The notes beneath the pieces were generated by a model, which saw nothing but the letters and a program-made list of their open reading frames with translations, did not search any database and was not told the origin of the DNA. DNA of 17,035 nucleotides, from contig JAUIJW010000023.1 in assembly GCA_030431085.1 (NCBI GenBank), positions 1 through 17,035 of the forward strand, written 5' to 3'. Both the position numbers and the translations under genes were made by a program. This DNA is from Bacteroidia bacterium. Its GTDB lineage: Bacteria; Bacteroidota; Bacteroidia; Flavobacteriales; Flavobacteriaceae. Every line of letters begins with the position of its first letter. Position 1 is the stretch's first letter. Positions 8,369-14,917 of the stretch are shown one piece after another.

Positions 8369-8399
8369 CAAAAATACGTTGTAAATAATTAATTTACAA
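8369..8399 (-). promoter_or_regulatory. Promoter of the DUF5993-like/dsbB operon
   Basis: Read on the minus strand, TTG (8399-8397) is followed by a 20-nt spacer and then TATTTTTG (8376-8369). This is a full match to the Bacteroidota -33 TTG / -7 TAnnTTTG consensus. The -7 element ends 25 nt before the ATG at 8343, leaving a short leader. The element sits downstream of rfbB (stop at 8449), so the operon can be transcribed independently of the polysaccharide genes. Confidence 0.65.
8379..8399. promoter_or_regulatory. 21-bp palindrome inside the dsbB-operon promoter spacer
   Basis: The arms are TTGTAAAT (8379-8386) and ATTTACAA (8392-8399), a perfect 8+8 bp inverted repeat around a 5-bp AT centre. 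One end coincides with the -33 TTG and the rest fills nearly all of the spacer to the -7 element. A dimeric repressor bound here would block RNA polymerase, so this is a candidate operator. AT-rich sequence makes chance palindromes more likely, but the G/C pair at each end and the position are suggestive. Confidence 0.45.
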
Positions 8400-8448
8400 T
8401 AATTTTATGCGAAATAACCTAATCTTAATAGGTATTTAGGCCTTATTT

Positions 8449-9504
8449 TTAAGAGGTTTCGTACATTTTTTTATAATACTCCTGATAGGCGCCAGAAGTT
8501 ACATTCTCTAACCAAGCTTGGTTTTCTAAATACCAATCTACTGTTTTATCAAGGCCCTGTTCAAAAGTCACGCTCGGGGTCCAGCCCAAAGTTTTATTAA
8601 GTTTAGTAGCATCTATAGCGTATCGTCTATCATGCCCTGCCCTATCTTTTACAAAAGTAATGAGCTTAGCAGATGTACCTTTAGGTCTATCTAACTTTTC
8701 ATCCATCATTTCACAAAGCAGTTGAATAAGGTTTAAATTGGTCCATTCATTAAATCCACCAATATTATACGTTTCCCCTACATTACCTTGATGAAAAATC
8801 AAGTCTATGGCCTTAGCATGATCTTCTACAAATAGCCAATCTCTAGTGTACTTACCGTCACCATAAACAGGTAAACTTTTATTGTTTTTGATATTATGGA
8901 TAAATAGCGGAATCAATTTCTCTGGAAATTGGTACGATCCATAATTATTAGAGCAATTACTAATCACAAAAGGTAAATCATAGGTATTGCCATAAGCTCT
9001 TACCATATGATCTGAAGCCGCTTTAGACGCTGAATATGGCGATTTTGGATCATAAGGCGTAGTTTCTGTAAACAAACCAGTTTCTCCTAAAGAACCATAA
9101 ACCTCATCGGTTGACACATGGTAAAATAGCTTGTCTTTAAAATTATCTTGGTGAATATCTCTAAAAGCGTTGAGTAAATTAGCTGTGCCTAACACATTGG
9201 TTTCAATAAACGCATTTGGGTTAGAAATAGATCGGTCTACATGGCTCTCTGCAGCCAAATGAATGACACCGTCATAACGCTCTTTATCAAACAAACTATT
9301 GATAAAGTCGATATCCTTAATATCGCCTTTAATAAATTTATAGTTTGAAGCGTGAGCAATATCTTCAATATTCTCTAGATTACCTGCATAGGTTAAGGCA
9401 TCTAAATTATGTATTTCATACTGAGGGTATTTTTTAACAAAAAGTTTAACTACATGCGCTCCGATAAACCCCGCTCCACCAGTTATTAATATTTTTTTTG
9501 ACAT
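8449..9504 (-). CDS. rfbB: dTDP-glucose 4,6-dehydratase
   Basis: Extended short-chain dehydrogenase of 351 residues that converts dTDP-glucose to dTDP-4-keto-6-deoxyglucose, the entry step to dTDP-rhamnose and other deoxysugars of surface polysaccharides. Seen: NAD-binding GGAGFIG (9-15); HLAAESHVDRSI (82-93), a family signature; STDEVYG (131-137), with the Thr-Asp-Glu catalytic set expected for RmlB at 132-134; and Y157-SAS-K161. The RDWLFVEDHAKAI segment and the DRAGHDRRYAID segment are also diagnostic of RmlB. Length is usual for the family. It is the last gene of the aminotransferase-galE-rfbB group, separated from galE by a 181-bp gap holding repeats. No rmlA, rmlC or rmlD is in the window, so they must lie elsewhere if rhamnose is made. 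Confidence 0.93.
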   Translation of the reverse strand: MSKKILITGGAGFIGAHVVKLFVKKYPQYEIHNLDALTYAGNLENIEDIAHASNYKFIKGDIKDIDFINSLFDKERYDGVIHLAAESHVDRSISNPNAFIETNVLGTANLLNAFRDIHQDNFKDKLFYHVSTDEVYGSLGETGLFTETTPYDPKSPYSASKAASDHMVRAYGNTYDLPFVISNCSNNYGSYQFPEKLIPLFIHNIKNNKSLPVYGDGKYTRDWLFVEDHAKAIDLIFHQGNVGETYNIGGFNEWTNLNLIQLLCEMMDEKLDRPKGTSAKLITFVKDRAGHDRRYAIDATKLNKTLGWTPSVTFEQGLDKTVDWYLENQAWLENVTSGAYQEYYKKMYETS

Positions 9505-9615
9505 ATTTTATTTTTTAGTCGAGAGTCTTTAGTCTAAGGTCGTGAGATCTAATGTGCTATAATAACAAGACTAATACTAATGACTCTTCGCTTTAAGCTT
9601 TTTATTTATTATTTT

Positions 9616-9644
9616 AGATTTCTCGACTACACTCGAAATGACAA
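9616..9644 (-). repeat. Dispersed intergenic repeat of flavobacterial type
   Basis: The core on the plus strand is TTTCTCGACTACACTCGAAA, with AGA before it and TGACAA after it. Read on the minus strand it begins TTGTCATTTCGAG and continues through AGTCGAGAAATCT. From memory, near-identical elements (GTCATTTCGAGnnnAGTCGAGAAATCT) recur many times between genes in flavobacterial genomes. Two TCGA tetramers separated by 6 nt can pair to form a small hairpin. Only one copy is in this window, so multiplicity is recalled rather than shown. Confidence 0.55.
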
Positions 9645-9652
9645 CTTTTATA

Positions 9653-9670
9653 AGTCCAATGTCTTGGACT
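9653..9670. repeat. Hairpin downstream of galE
   Basis: AGTCCAA (9653-9659) and TTGGACT (9664-9670) pair perfectly over 7 bp with a 4-nt loop, just 16 bp after the galE stop on the minus strand. There is no following U-run, so it is not a classic terminator. It could be a 3'-stabilising stem or part of the adjacent dispersed repeat. Confidence 0.5.
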
Positions 9671-9685
9671 AAGGGCTTCAGACTA

Positions 9686-10711
9686 TTAACTATTAACTTT
9701 CATTTGCCATTTCCAAGCAGATTGCAAGCCATCTTCTAAGGTGAGTTCAGATTTCCAACCTAGTGCTTCGTTCGCTTTGGTAGTATCTGCATAAGCGGCA
9801 GTAATATCGCCTTCTCTTCTACCTACAATTTTATATTTTAGCTTTTCACCTGTTGTATTCTCGAAAGCATTGATTACTTCTAATACAGAACTTCCTTTTC
9901 CTGTTCCTACATTAAAATATTCCATTTTCTCAACATTCTTTGAGGCCAATAATCGTTCTAAGGCTGCAATATGTGCTTTGGCCAAATCAACCACATGAAT
10001 ATAATCACGAACTGCCGTACCGTCTGGTGTTGGATAATCATCTCCAAATACAGATAATTCTTGGCGAATACCAGCTGCGGTTTGTGTAACAAATGGAATT
10101 AAGTTCTGAGGAATACCCAATGGCAATTCACCTATGTTAGTACTGGCATGAGCCCCAATTGGATTAAAATATCTTAATGCAATGGCATTAAGTGGTGTTA
10201 CTTTACTGGTATCAGACAAAATCTCTTCACCAATTTGCTTGGTATTTCCATAAGGTGATTCTGCAGGCTTAGTAGGTGCTTCTTCCGTGATTGGTAATCT
10301 ATCGGCTTGACCATATACGGTACAAGAAGAACTAAATATAAAATGATTAATCTTGTTTTTTATCATTTCCTGTAAAAGATAAACCAACGAATTTATATTG
10401 TTTTCGTAGTATTTTAAAGGCTCTTCTACACTTTCTCCTACCGCTTTAGAGGCTGCAAAATGAATGACACCATCTACTGTTTGTTCTTTAAAGAACTGTA
10501 CCACAGCTTCTTTATTTTTTAAGTCTATTTGAAAAAACTTAGGTTTCGTATTGGTAATTTGAGTGATTCCATCTAAAACTTCTATGCTTGAATTCGATAG
10601 GTCATCGATAATAAGCACATCATACCCTTCATTTTGTAATTCTACCACGGTATGAGATCCTATAAACCCTAGTCCTCCTGTAACCAGGATTGTTTTATTT
10701 TTTTGCTGCAT
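9686..10711 (-). CDS. galE: UDP-glucose 4-epimerase
   Basis: NAD-dependent epimerase of 341 residues that interconverts UDP-glucose and UDP-galactose (or the N-acetyl forms) for polysaccharide synthesis. Seen: GGLGFIGSH (12-20) Rossmann motif; HFAASKAVGESVEEPLKYY, a strong GalE signature; SSSCTVYG (127-134), with the catalytic Ser/Thr; and Y154-GNT-K158. LRYFNPIGAH and the AVRDYIHVVDLAKAHI segment are also typical. Length agrees with bacterial GalE (about 340). It follows the aminotransferase gene after a 37-bp gap, consistent with one transcript. The stop codon lies inside a GTTAATA tandem duplication. Whether it prefers Glc/Gal or GlcNAc/GalNAc cannot be read from the motifs seen. Confidence 0.93.
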   Translation of the reverse strand: MQQKNKTILVTGGLGFIGSHTVVELQNEGYDVLIIDDLSNSSIEVLDGITQITNTKPKFFQIDLKNKEAVVQFFKEQTVDGVIHFAASKAVGESVEEPLKYYENNINSLVYLLQEMIKNKINHFIFSSSCTVYGQADRLPITEEAPTKPAESPYGNTKQIGEEILSDTSKVTPLNAIALRYFNPIGAHASTNIGELPLGIPQNLIPFVTQTAAGIRQELSVFGDDYPTPDGTAVRDYIHVVDLAKAHIAALERLLASKNVEKMEYFNVGTGKGSSVLEVINAFENTTGEKLKYKIVGRREGDITAAYADTTKANEALGWKSELTLEDGLQSAWKWQMKVNS

Positions 10712-10748
10712 TCTTTTTATTAATTATGAAGGCTTAGCTCATAAAAAG

Positions 10749-11876
10749 TTAAGCTATAAATTCTAAAATAGTTTTAATGATAAAGTCTTGTTGTTCTGGT
10801 TCAAGTTCGGTATGCATGGGTAAAGAAATTACCGTCTCTACCAATTCATTAGTGATCTTAAAATCCTCTTCGCGATAACGCGCATCGGCATACGCTTTTT
10901 GCAAATGCAATGGTACAGGATAATAAATCGCATTAGGTATTCCTTGATCTAACAAATGCCGATGTAAGGCATCTCTATCTACTCCAACCAACCTTAGAGT
11001 GTACTGATGAAATACGTGAGTAGTATAAGCGTTGATGATAGGAGTGATAATTTGATCTGCTACTGCAAAACCATCATTATAATAAGCGGCCGCTTTCTGT
11101 CTGGCTTTACAATACTCATCTAAATGTGGTAATTTAATCCTGAGCACAGCTGCTTGAACACTATCAAGTCTAGAATTAACACCTATTACATCATGATAAT
11201 ATCTTTTATACATCCCGTGATTGACCATCCCTCTAAGGGTGTGTGCCAATTCATCATTATTGGTAAATATGGCGCCGCCATCTCCGTAACATCCTAAATT
11301 TTTTGATGGGAAAAAAGACGTTGTTCCCACATCGCCAATCGTACCTGCTTTTTTAACCGTACCATTCTTAAAGGTATAATCCGCTCCTATGGCTTGGGCG
11401 GTGTCTTCAATCACATAAAGGTTATGTGCTTTGGCTACCTCAAGTACGGCGTCCATATTGGCACACTGCCCAAATAAATGCACTGGTACTATGGCCTTGG
11501 TTTTAGGGGTAATGGCCTTTTTTAAGGCGTCTATATCCATATTAAAACTATCTGCCTCAACATCAACTAAAACAGGTGTTAGTTTAAGTAAAGCAATAAC
11601 TTCTACTGTTGCTGCAAATGTAAAATCTGCGGTAATAACCTCATCTCCTTGCTCTAAACCTAGACCCATCATGGCAATTTGCAAAGCATCTGTACCATTG
11701 GCACATGGAATGACATGTTTTACACCTAAATATTGCTCTAAATCTGCTTGAAATTGTTTTACTTCAGGACCGTTGATAAATGCTGCCGATTCAAACACTT
11801 CTTTAACAGCCTTATCAACCTGCGGTTGAATTTTAGCATATTGTGTTTGCAAATCAACCATTTGAATTTTCTTCAT
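10749..11876 (-). CDS. DegT/DnrJ/EryC1/StrS-family PLP sugar aminotransferase
   Basis: PLP enzyme of 375 residues that transfers an amino group to a keto-sugar nucleotide, making an amino sugar for O-antigen or capsule. Seen: CANGTDALQIAMM (58-70) phosphate-binding loop, DFTFAATVEVI (84-94), VIEDTAQAIGA (155-165) with Asp158 for the pyridinium nitrogen, and SFFPSKNLGCYGDGGAIFTN with Lys192 as Schiff-base lysine. The GMVNHGMYKRYYHDVIGVNSR segment follows. The overall pattern most resembles WbpE/WlbC-type UDP-2-acetamido-3-keto-hexuronate aminotransferases (recall). A 4-keto-sugar aminotransferase using the RfbB product is an alternative. It is the first gene of the galE-rfbB group and is divergent from waaA, with 92 bp between the starts. 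Confidence 0.88.
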   Translation of the reverse strand: MKKIQMVDLQTQYAKIQPQVDKAVKEVFESAAFINGPEVKQFQADLEQYLGVKHVIPCANGTDALQIAMMGLGLEQGDEVITADFTFAATVEVIALLKLTPVLVDVEADSFNMDIDALKKAITPKTKAIVPVHLFGQCANMDAVLEVAKAHNLYVIEDTAQAIGADYTFKNGTVKKAGTIGDVGTTSFFPSKNLGCYGDGGAIFTNNDELAHTLRGMVNHGMYKRYYHDVIGVNSRLDSVQAAVLRIKLPHLDEYCKARQKAAAYYNDGFAVADQIITPIINAYTTHVFHQYTLRLVGVDRDALHRHLLDQGIPNAIYYPVPLHLQKAYADARYREEDFKITNELVETVISLPMHTELEPEQQDFIIKTILEFIA

Positions 11877-11913
11877 GGGACTTATTTTAGGGCTTATGCC
11901 TTATTGTGTTGCA

Positions 11914-11921
11914 CAAAAATA
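11914..11921 (-). promoter_or_regulatory. Possible -7 element for the aminotransferase operon
   Basis: On the minus strand, TATTTTTG (11921-11914) matches the Bacteroidota TAnnTTTG -7 element. It ends 37 nt before the aminotransferase ATG at 11876. No TTG lies 19-21 nt further upstream, so the promoter is only half supported. The 92-bp divergent gap with waaA holds nothing else I can name. Confidence 0.3.
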
Positions 11922-11968
11922 CAAAATATTTGTTCGCTCTTGTGCTAAATTTCTATTTTAGCAACTGT

Positions 11969-13204
11969 ATGTATTTTTTGTATTCTATAGCGGTTTTTCT
12001 AATCTCATTTGCTTTAAAATTTATTGCTCCTTTCAATGCAAAAATCAAACTTTTTGTTAGGGGAAGACAGCATACCTTTGAACGCTTACAACAACACATT
12101 AATGCCAATGATAGGGTTATTTGGATACATTGTGCCTCATTAGGCGAATTTGAGCAAGGTAGACCAATTATGGAGCAATTAAAACAGCAGTATCCTGATT
12201 TTAAAATTTTACTCAGTTTTTTTTCCCCATCTGGCTTTGAGGTTCAAAAAGATTATCCTCTTGTTGATGTTGTGGTTTATTTACCTCTAGACATGCCGTT
12301 TCAAGTCAATCGCTTTTTAGACTTAGCACATCCAGAACTAGTGGTATTTATAAAATACGAATTCTGGCCCAATTTACTAAGAGCGCTGCAGCAGCGCAGC
12401 ATAAAAACGCTTCTAGTCTCTGCTATCTTTAGAAAAGAACAAATCTTTTTTAAATCTTATGGCACATGGATGAGACAATCATTAAAAGGTTTTACCCATT
12501 TTTTTGTACAAAACCACTCTTCTAAAACATTACTTTCATCCATAGGCTTTGATCATTGTACCATCAGCGGTGATACTAGGTTTGATCGGGTGGCAGAAAT
12601 TACCCAACAAAACAATACACTCTTGTTTATTGAAGATTTCATACAACAACATTACACGGTTGTGGCTGGTAGTACTTGGCCCAAAGACGAAAAGGTGTTG
12701 GTTAACTATATCAATTTCCACGCTAGTGTAATTGAAAAATTTATCATTGCTCCTCACAACATTAACCCTAAAACTATTGATCAATTAGAAGCCTCAATTC
12801 AAAAACCTACAACAAAATATTCTGATTCTAACAGGAATAACAATGCACAGGTCTTTATTCTTGATACTATAGGTGTTCTTACTAAGGTTTACGCTTATGC
12901 GGATACTGCATACGTTGGCGGTGGTTTTGGAGAGGATGGCGTACATAATGTATTAGAACCTGCCACTTTTGGAGTACCTTTGATTATTGGCCCTATTTAT
13001 GATAAATTTCAAGAAGTTAAAGATTTAGTAGAACTCAAAGCATGTACAGTAGTTCGAAATCAAGAACAACTTAATCAAGCTTTAAAACAAAGTTATACAA
13101 ACATTAAAGCTAGACAACGTCAAGGCCATATCGCCAAAAATTATGTCACAGAACATACTGGTGCCACTCAAAAAGTTATCGATTTTATCAATAAAATACT
13201 TTAA
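11969..13204 (+). CDS. waaA: 3-deoxy-D-manno-octulosonic acid (Kdo) transferase
   Basis: GT30 glycosyltransferase of 411 residues that adds Kdo from CMP-Kdo to the lipid A precursor on the inner face of the inner membrane, an essential LPS core step. Seen: an N-terminal hydrophobic anchor (about 1-20), HCASLGEFEQGRP with the catalytic Glu60, the FIKYEFWPNLLRAL family signature, VAGSTWPKDEK in the C-terminal domain, IIAPHNI, and GGGFGEDGVHNVLEPATFGVP. I chose ATG 11969 (MYFLYS) because related proteins begin with this anchor. An in-frame ATG at 11906 would add 21 unlikely residues reaching far into the promoter gap. The stop is 5 bp before the Crp/Fnr gene, suggesting co-transcription. It is divergent from nucleotide-sugar genes that also serve LPS or capsule. 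Confidence 0.9.
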   Translation: MYFLYSIAVFLISFALKFIAPFNAKIKLFVRGRQHTFERLQQHINANDRVIWIHCASLGEFEQGRPIMEQLKQQYPDFKILLSFFSPSGFEVQKDYPLVDVVVYLPLDMPFQVNRFLDLAHPELVVFIKYEFWPNLLRALQQRSIKTLLVSAIFRKEQIFFKSYGTWMRQSLKGFTHFFVQNHSSKTLLSSIGFDHCTISGDTRFDRVAEITQQNNTLLFIEDFIQQHYTVVAGSTWPKDEKVLVNYINFHASVIEKFIIAPHNINPKTIDQLEASIQKPTTKYSDSNRNNNAQVFILDTIGVLTKVYAYADTAYVGGGFGEDGVHNVLEPATFGVPLIIGPIYDKFQEVKDLVELKACTVVRNQEQLNQALKQSYTNIKARQRQGHIAKNYVTEHTGATQKVIDFINKIL

Positions 13205-13209
13205 AAATC

Positions 13210-13845
13210 ATGTTAAAAGATCTGTTAAACGAATATTACAATATCATTTTTGAGCCCGAACTCATTGAAGAAATCATTGCTGTAGGTGCTTATAAAAAGG
13301 TAAAAGAAGATGAGTTACTGCTTGATATTGGTGATAGCTTTGAATATATTCCGCTTATGTTGAGCGGTGCCATAAAAATTAGTAGAGAAAATGATAAAGG
13401 CGAAGAAATTGTTCTTTACTTTTTAGAACACGGCGATACCTGTACCATAACTTTTGTAAGTGGTTTACAAAGTAATAAAAGTAAGATTAGAGGTGTGGCC
13501 GAACGCGAATCTGAAATAATTTTTATTCCTATTGCAAAACTAGAAGAGTGGATGATTAAATACCATTCTTGGCGGGAATATGTTATCGACAGCTATAATA
13601 CTCGACTAAACGAAATGATAGAAGCTATTGATACGTTAGCCTTTATGAAAATGGATGAGCGCATTTTTAAATACCTATCGGATAAAGTAAAAATCATGAG
13701 AGACCCTGTGTTGCACACTACACATCAAGATATTGCCATCGATTTAAACACCTCAAGAGTGGTAGTATCAAGATTACTTAAACAGTTAGAAAACGAACAA
13801 AAAATCAAACTTTATCGTAACAAAATCGAAGTCTTAGAGTACTAA
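13210..13845 (+). CDS. Crp/Fnr-family transcriptional regulator
   Basis: Regulator of 211 residues. It has an N-terminal cyclic-nucleotide-type beta-roll (about 20-135; ELLLDIGDSFEYIPLMLSGAIKI and GEEIVLYFLEHGDTC) and a dimer helix (about 136-155). A C-terminal winged helix-turn-helix carries THQDIAIDLNTSRVVVSRLLKQLE (about 172-195), with the recognition helix SRVVVSRLLKQL. It lacks the four Cys of FNR, so no Fe-S cluster is expected; its only Cys is C78 in HGDTCTITF. No cAMP-contacting Arg/Glu motif of CRP is evident. It lies 5 bp after waaA and directly before the sulfur-transporter pair, whose upstream gap carries a palindrome suited to a Crp/Fnr dimer. It therefore most likely controls those genes, perhaps sensing reactive sulfur through C78 (inference). 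Confidence 0.88.
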   Translation: MLKDLLNEYYNIIFEPELIEEIIAVGAYKKVKEDELLLDIGDSFEYIPLMLSGAIKISRENDKGEEIVLYFLEHGDTCTITFVSGLQSNKSKIRGVAERESEIIFIPIAKLEEWMIKYHSWREYVIDSYNTRLNEMIEAIDTLAFMKMDERIFKYLSDKVKIMRDPVLHTTHQDIAIDLNTSRVVVSRLLKQLENEQKIKLYRNKIEVLEY

Positions 13846-13847
13846 TT

Positions 13848-13861
13848 GTAACAATGGTTAC
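13848..13861. promoter_or_regulatory. Palindrome GTAAC-N4-GTTAC, candidate Crp/Fnr operator
   Basis: GTAAC (13848-13852), AATG, GTTAC (13857-13861) is a perfect 5+4+5 inverted repeat starting 2 nt after the regulator's stop codon. The half-site and spacing resemble Crp/Fnr-family operators such as TTGAT-N4-ATCAA, in form but not in exact sequence. Its centre is about 32 bp upstream of the centre of the -7 element, which places it near -40, the class II activator position. I noticed no second copy in the window. Confidence 0.5.
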
Positions 13862-13882
13862 CCTGCCTTTGATCTATTACTG

Positions 13883-13890
13883 TAATTTTG
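13883..13890 (+). promoter_or_regulatory. -7 promoter element of the YeeE/YedE pair
   Basis: TAATTTTG matches TAnnTTTG exactly and ends 18 nt before the ATG at 13909. No TTG is found at the proper -33 distance. Instead the GTAAC-N4-GTTAC palindrome lies upstream, as expected for a promoter that depends on an activator. Confidence 0.55.
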
Positions 13891-13908
13891 TGCCCCTAAC
13901 TAAAAAAT

Positions 13909-14466
13909 ATGGACTTATTCTTACAACCTTGGCCATGGTTTGTGGCTGGCCCTTTAATTGCTTTATGTATGTACCTGCTCTTTTACTTTGGTAAAAAATT
14001 TGGGGTATCATCCAACTTAGAAACGATCTGTACTATTGGAGGTGCGGGTAAATTTGTTGATTCGTTAAAATTAGACTGGAGAAAAGAACGGTGGAACCTA
14101 ATCTTTGTAGTAGGGATGATTATTGGCGGGTTTATTACCAATCAGTGGCTTTCACCGGATAAAAGTATCGCTCTAAATCCTAATACAGTACATGAATTAG
14201 AGCAAATTGGTTTCTCCAACCCAGGCGCACAACTATTACCAGATGAGATTTTTAGTGTAGAAACTCTCTTAAGTACCAAGGGATTTATACTGCTATTATT
14301 GGCAGGCATTTTGGTTGGGTTTGGATCACGATATGCCGGAGGTTGTACTTCTGGCCATGGTATCGTTGGCTTAAGTCAACTATCTAAAGAATCTCTTATT
14401 GCCATCATAGGTTTCTTTATTGGCGGCATCATAATGACTTGGTTCGTTTTACCTTTAATATTTTAA
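13909..14466 (+). CDS. YeeE/YedE-family sulfur transporter, N-terminal half protein
   Basis: Membrane protein of 185 residues related to the first half of YeeE/TsuA, which imports thiosulfate or similar sulfur compounds through a cysteine relay. Hydrophobic helices lie at about 10-30, 65-82, 130-150 and 160-183. Conserved cysteines are C41 in NLETICTIGGAGKFV and C146 in the hallmark GGCTSGHGIVGLSQL. An amphipathic helix with LSKESLIA follows. E. coli YeeE is a single chain of about 350 residues, whereas here the two halves are separate genes 2 bp apart, a common arrangement in Bacteroidota. It lies directly downstream of the Crp/Fnr gene. The exact substrate is not readable. Confidence 0.85.
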   Translation: MDLFLQPWPWFVAGPLIALCMYLLFYFGKKFGVSSNLETICTIGGAGKFVDSLKLDWRKERWNLIFVVGMIIGGFITNQWLSPDKSIALNPNTVHELEQIGFSNPGAQLLPDEIFSVETLLSTKGFILLLLAGILVGFGSRYAGGCTSGHGIVGLSQLSKESLIAIIGFFIGGIIMTWFVLPLIF

Positions 14467-14468
14467 CC

Positions 14469-14882
14469 ATGAAGTACATTAAATTTTTAACCGTTGGTAT
14501 CTTTTTTGGAATTGTGCTTAGTAAAGCCGAAGTTATTTCATGGTATCGCATTTATGAAATGTTCAAATTCCAATCCTTCCATATGTATGGCATTATTGGA
14601 TCTGCAGTGTTAATTGGTATCGTGTTAATGCAACTTTTCAAGTCTGGAAAGCTAAAAGCGGCAGACCGCTCAATAATACAAGTGGCCCCTAAAGAAAAAG
14701 GCTTAGCCAAAAATTTAATTGGTGGTATCATTTTTGGCCTTGGATGGGCTTTAGGAGGTGCCTGCCCTGGACCTATGTTTATTTTAATAGGTTACGGTTT
14801 TGCCAGTATTTTAGTGGTTATTATTGGTGCACTTCTCGGTGCCTTTTTATACCATAGCATAAAGCATAAACTTCCACATTAG
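14469..14882 (+). CDS. YeeE/YedE-like sulfur transporter, C-terminal half protein (DUF6691-like)
   Basis: Membrane protein of 137 residues with hydrophobic segments at about 4-20, 38-56, 82-98 and 100-130. The hallmark GGACPGPMFILIGYG (96-110) contains C99, expected to be the third cysteine of the YeeE relay. ATG 14469 (MKYIKFLTVGIFFG) is preferred. An in-frame ATG at 14439 would overlap the end of the upstream gene and add ten atypical residues. The start is 2 nt after the upstream TAA, so the halves should be made together and probably form a heterodimer that rebuilds the two-fold pseudo-symmetry of one-chain YeeE (inference). The gene converges with the delta'-like gene 35 bp away, and no terminator hairpin is seen between them. 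Confidence 0.85.
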   Translation: MKYIKFLTVGIFFGIVLSKAEVISWYRIYEMFKFQSFHMYGIIGSAVLIGIVLMQLFKSGKLKAADRSIIQVAPKEKGLAKNLIGGIIFGLGWALGGACPGPMFILIGYGFASILVVIIGALLGAFLYHSIKHKLPH

Positions 14883-14917
14883 GGCTGTTCAATAAGTTAT
14901 GGATTATTTAAATATCG

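Larger units (their letters stand above)
9505..9685. other. Repeat-bearing gap between galE and rfbB
   Basis: This 181-bp non-coding stretch is unusually rich in short repeats. It holds TTTAGTC twice with a 14-bp period (9514-9520 and 9528-9534), a flavobacterial-type dispersed element (9616-9644), and a 7-bp hairpin (9653-9670). A CTATTAA direct repeat (9683-9689, 9690-9696) overlaps the galE stop codon. No promoter matching the Bacteroidota consensus stood out before rfbB. Confidence 0.6.

Noticed and set aside
8408..8448. Small hairpin after rfbB (CCTAA/TTAGG) as an intrinsic terminator
   Set aside because: The stem is only 5 bp with a long loop and is followed by TTATTT rather than a true U-run; too weak to annotate.
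11431..11751. 106-codon open frame on the plus strand inside the aminotransferase gene
   Set aside because: It lies wholly opposite a clear DegT-family gene, has no recognisable domain, and reflects the antisense of conserved coding sequence.
11929..11953. Promoter for waaA using TTTG 11929-11932 and TAAATTTC 11946-11953
   Set aside because: The spacer of 13 nt is too short for a Bacteroidota promoter and the -7 lacks the final G.
11906..11968. Longer WaaA beginning at ATG 11906
   Set aside because: The added 21 residues lie before the membrane anchor with which related WaaA proteins start, and they would use up most of the divergent promoter gap.
12536..12784. 82-codon antisense open frame inside waaA
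   Set aside because: It is fully inside a well-supported gene, with no motif or promoter.
14439..14468. ATG 14439 as start of the second YeeE-type protein
   Set aside because: It overlaps the end of the first gene and adds residues that do not look like family N-termini; ATG 14469, 2 nt after the stop, fits better.
14883..14917. Bidirectional terminator between the transporter pair and the delta'-like gene
   Set aside because: No inverted repeat or T-run of useful length is visible in the 35-bp gap.
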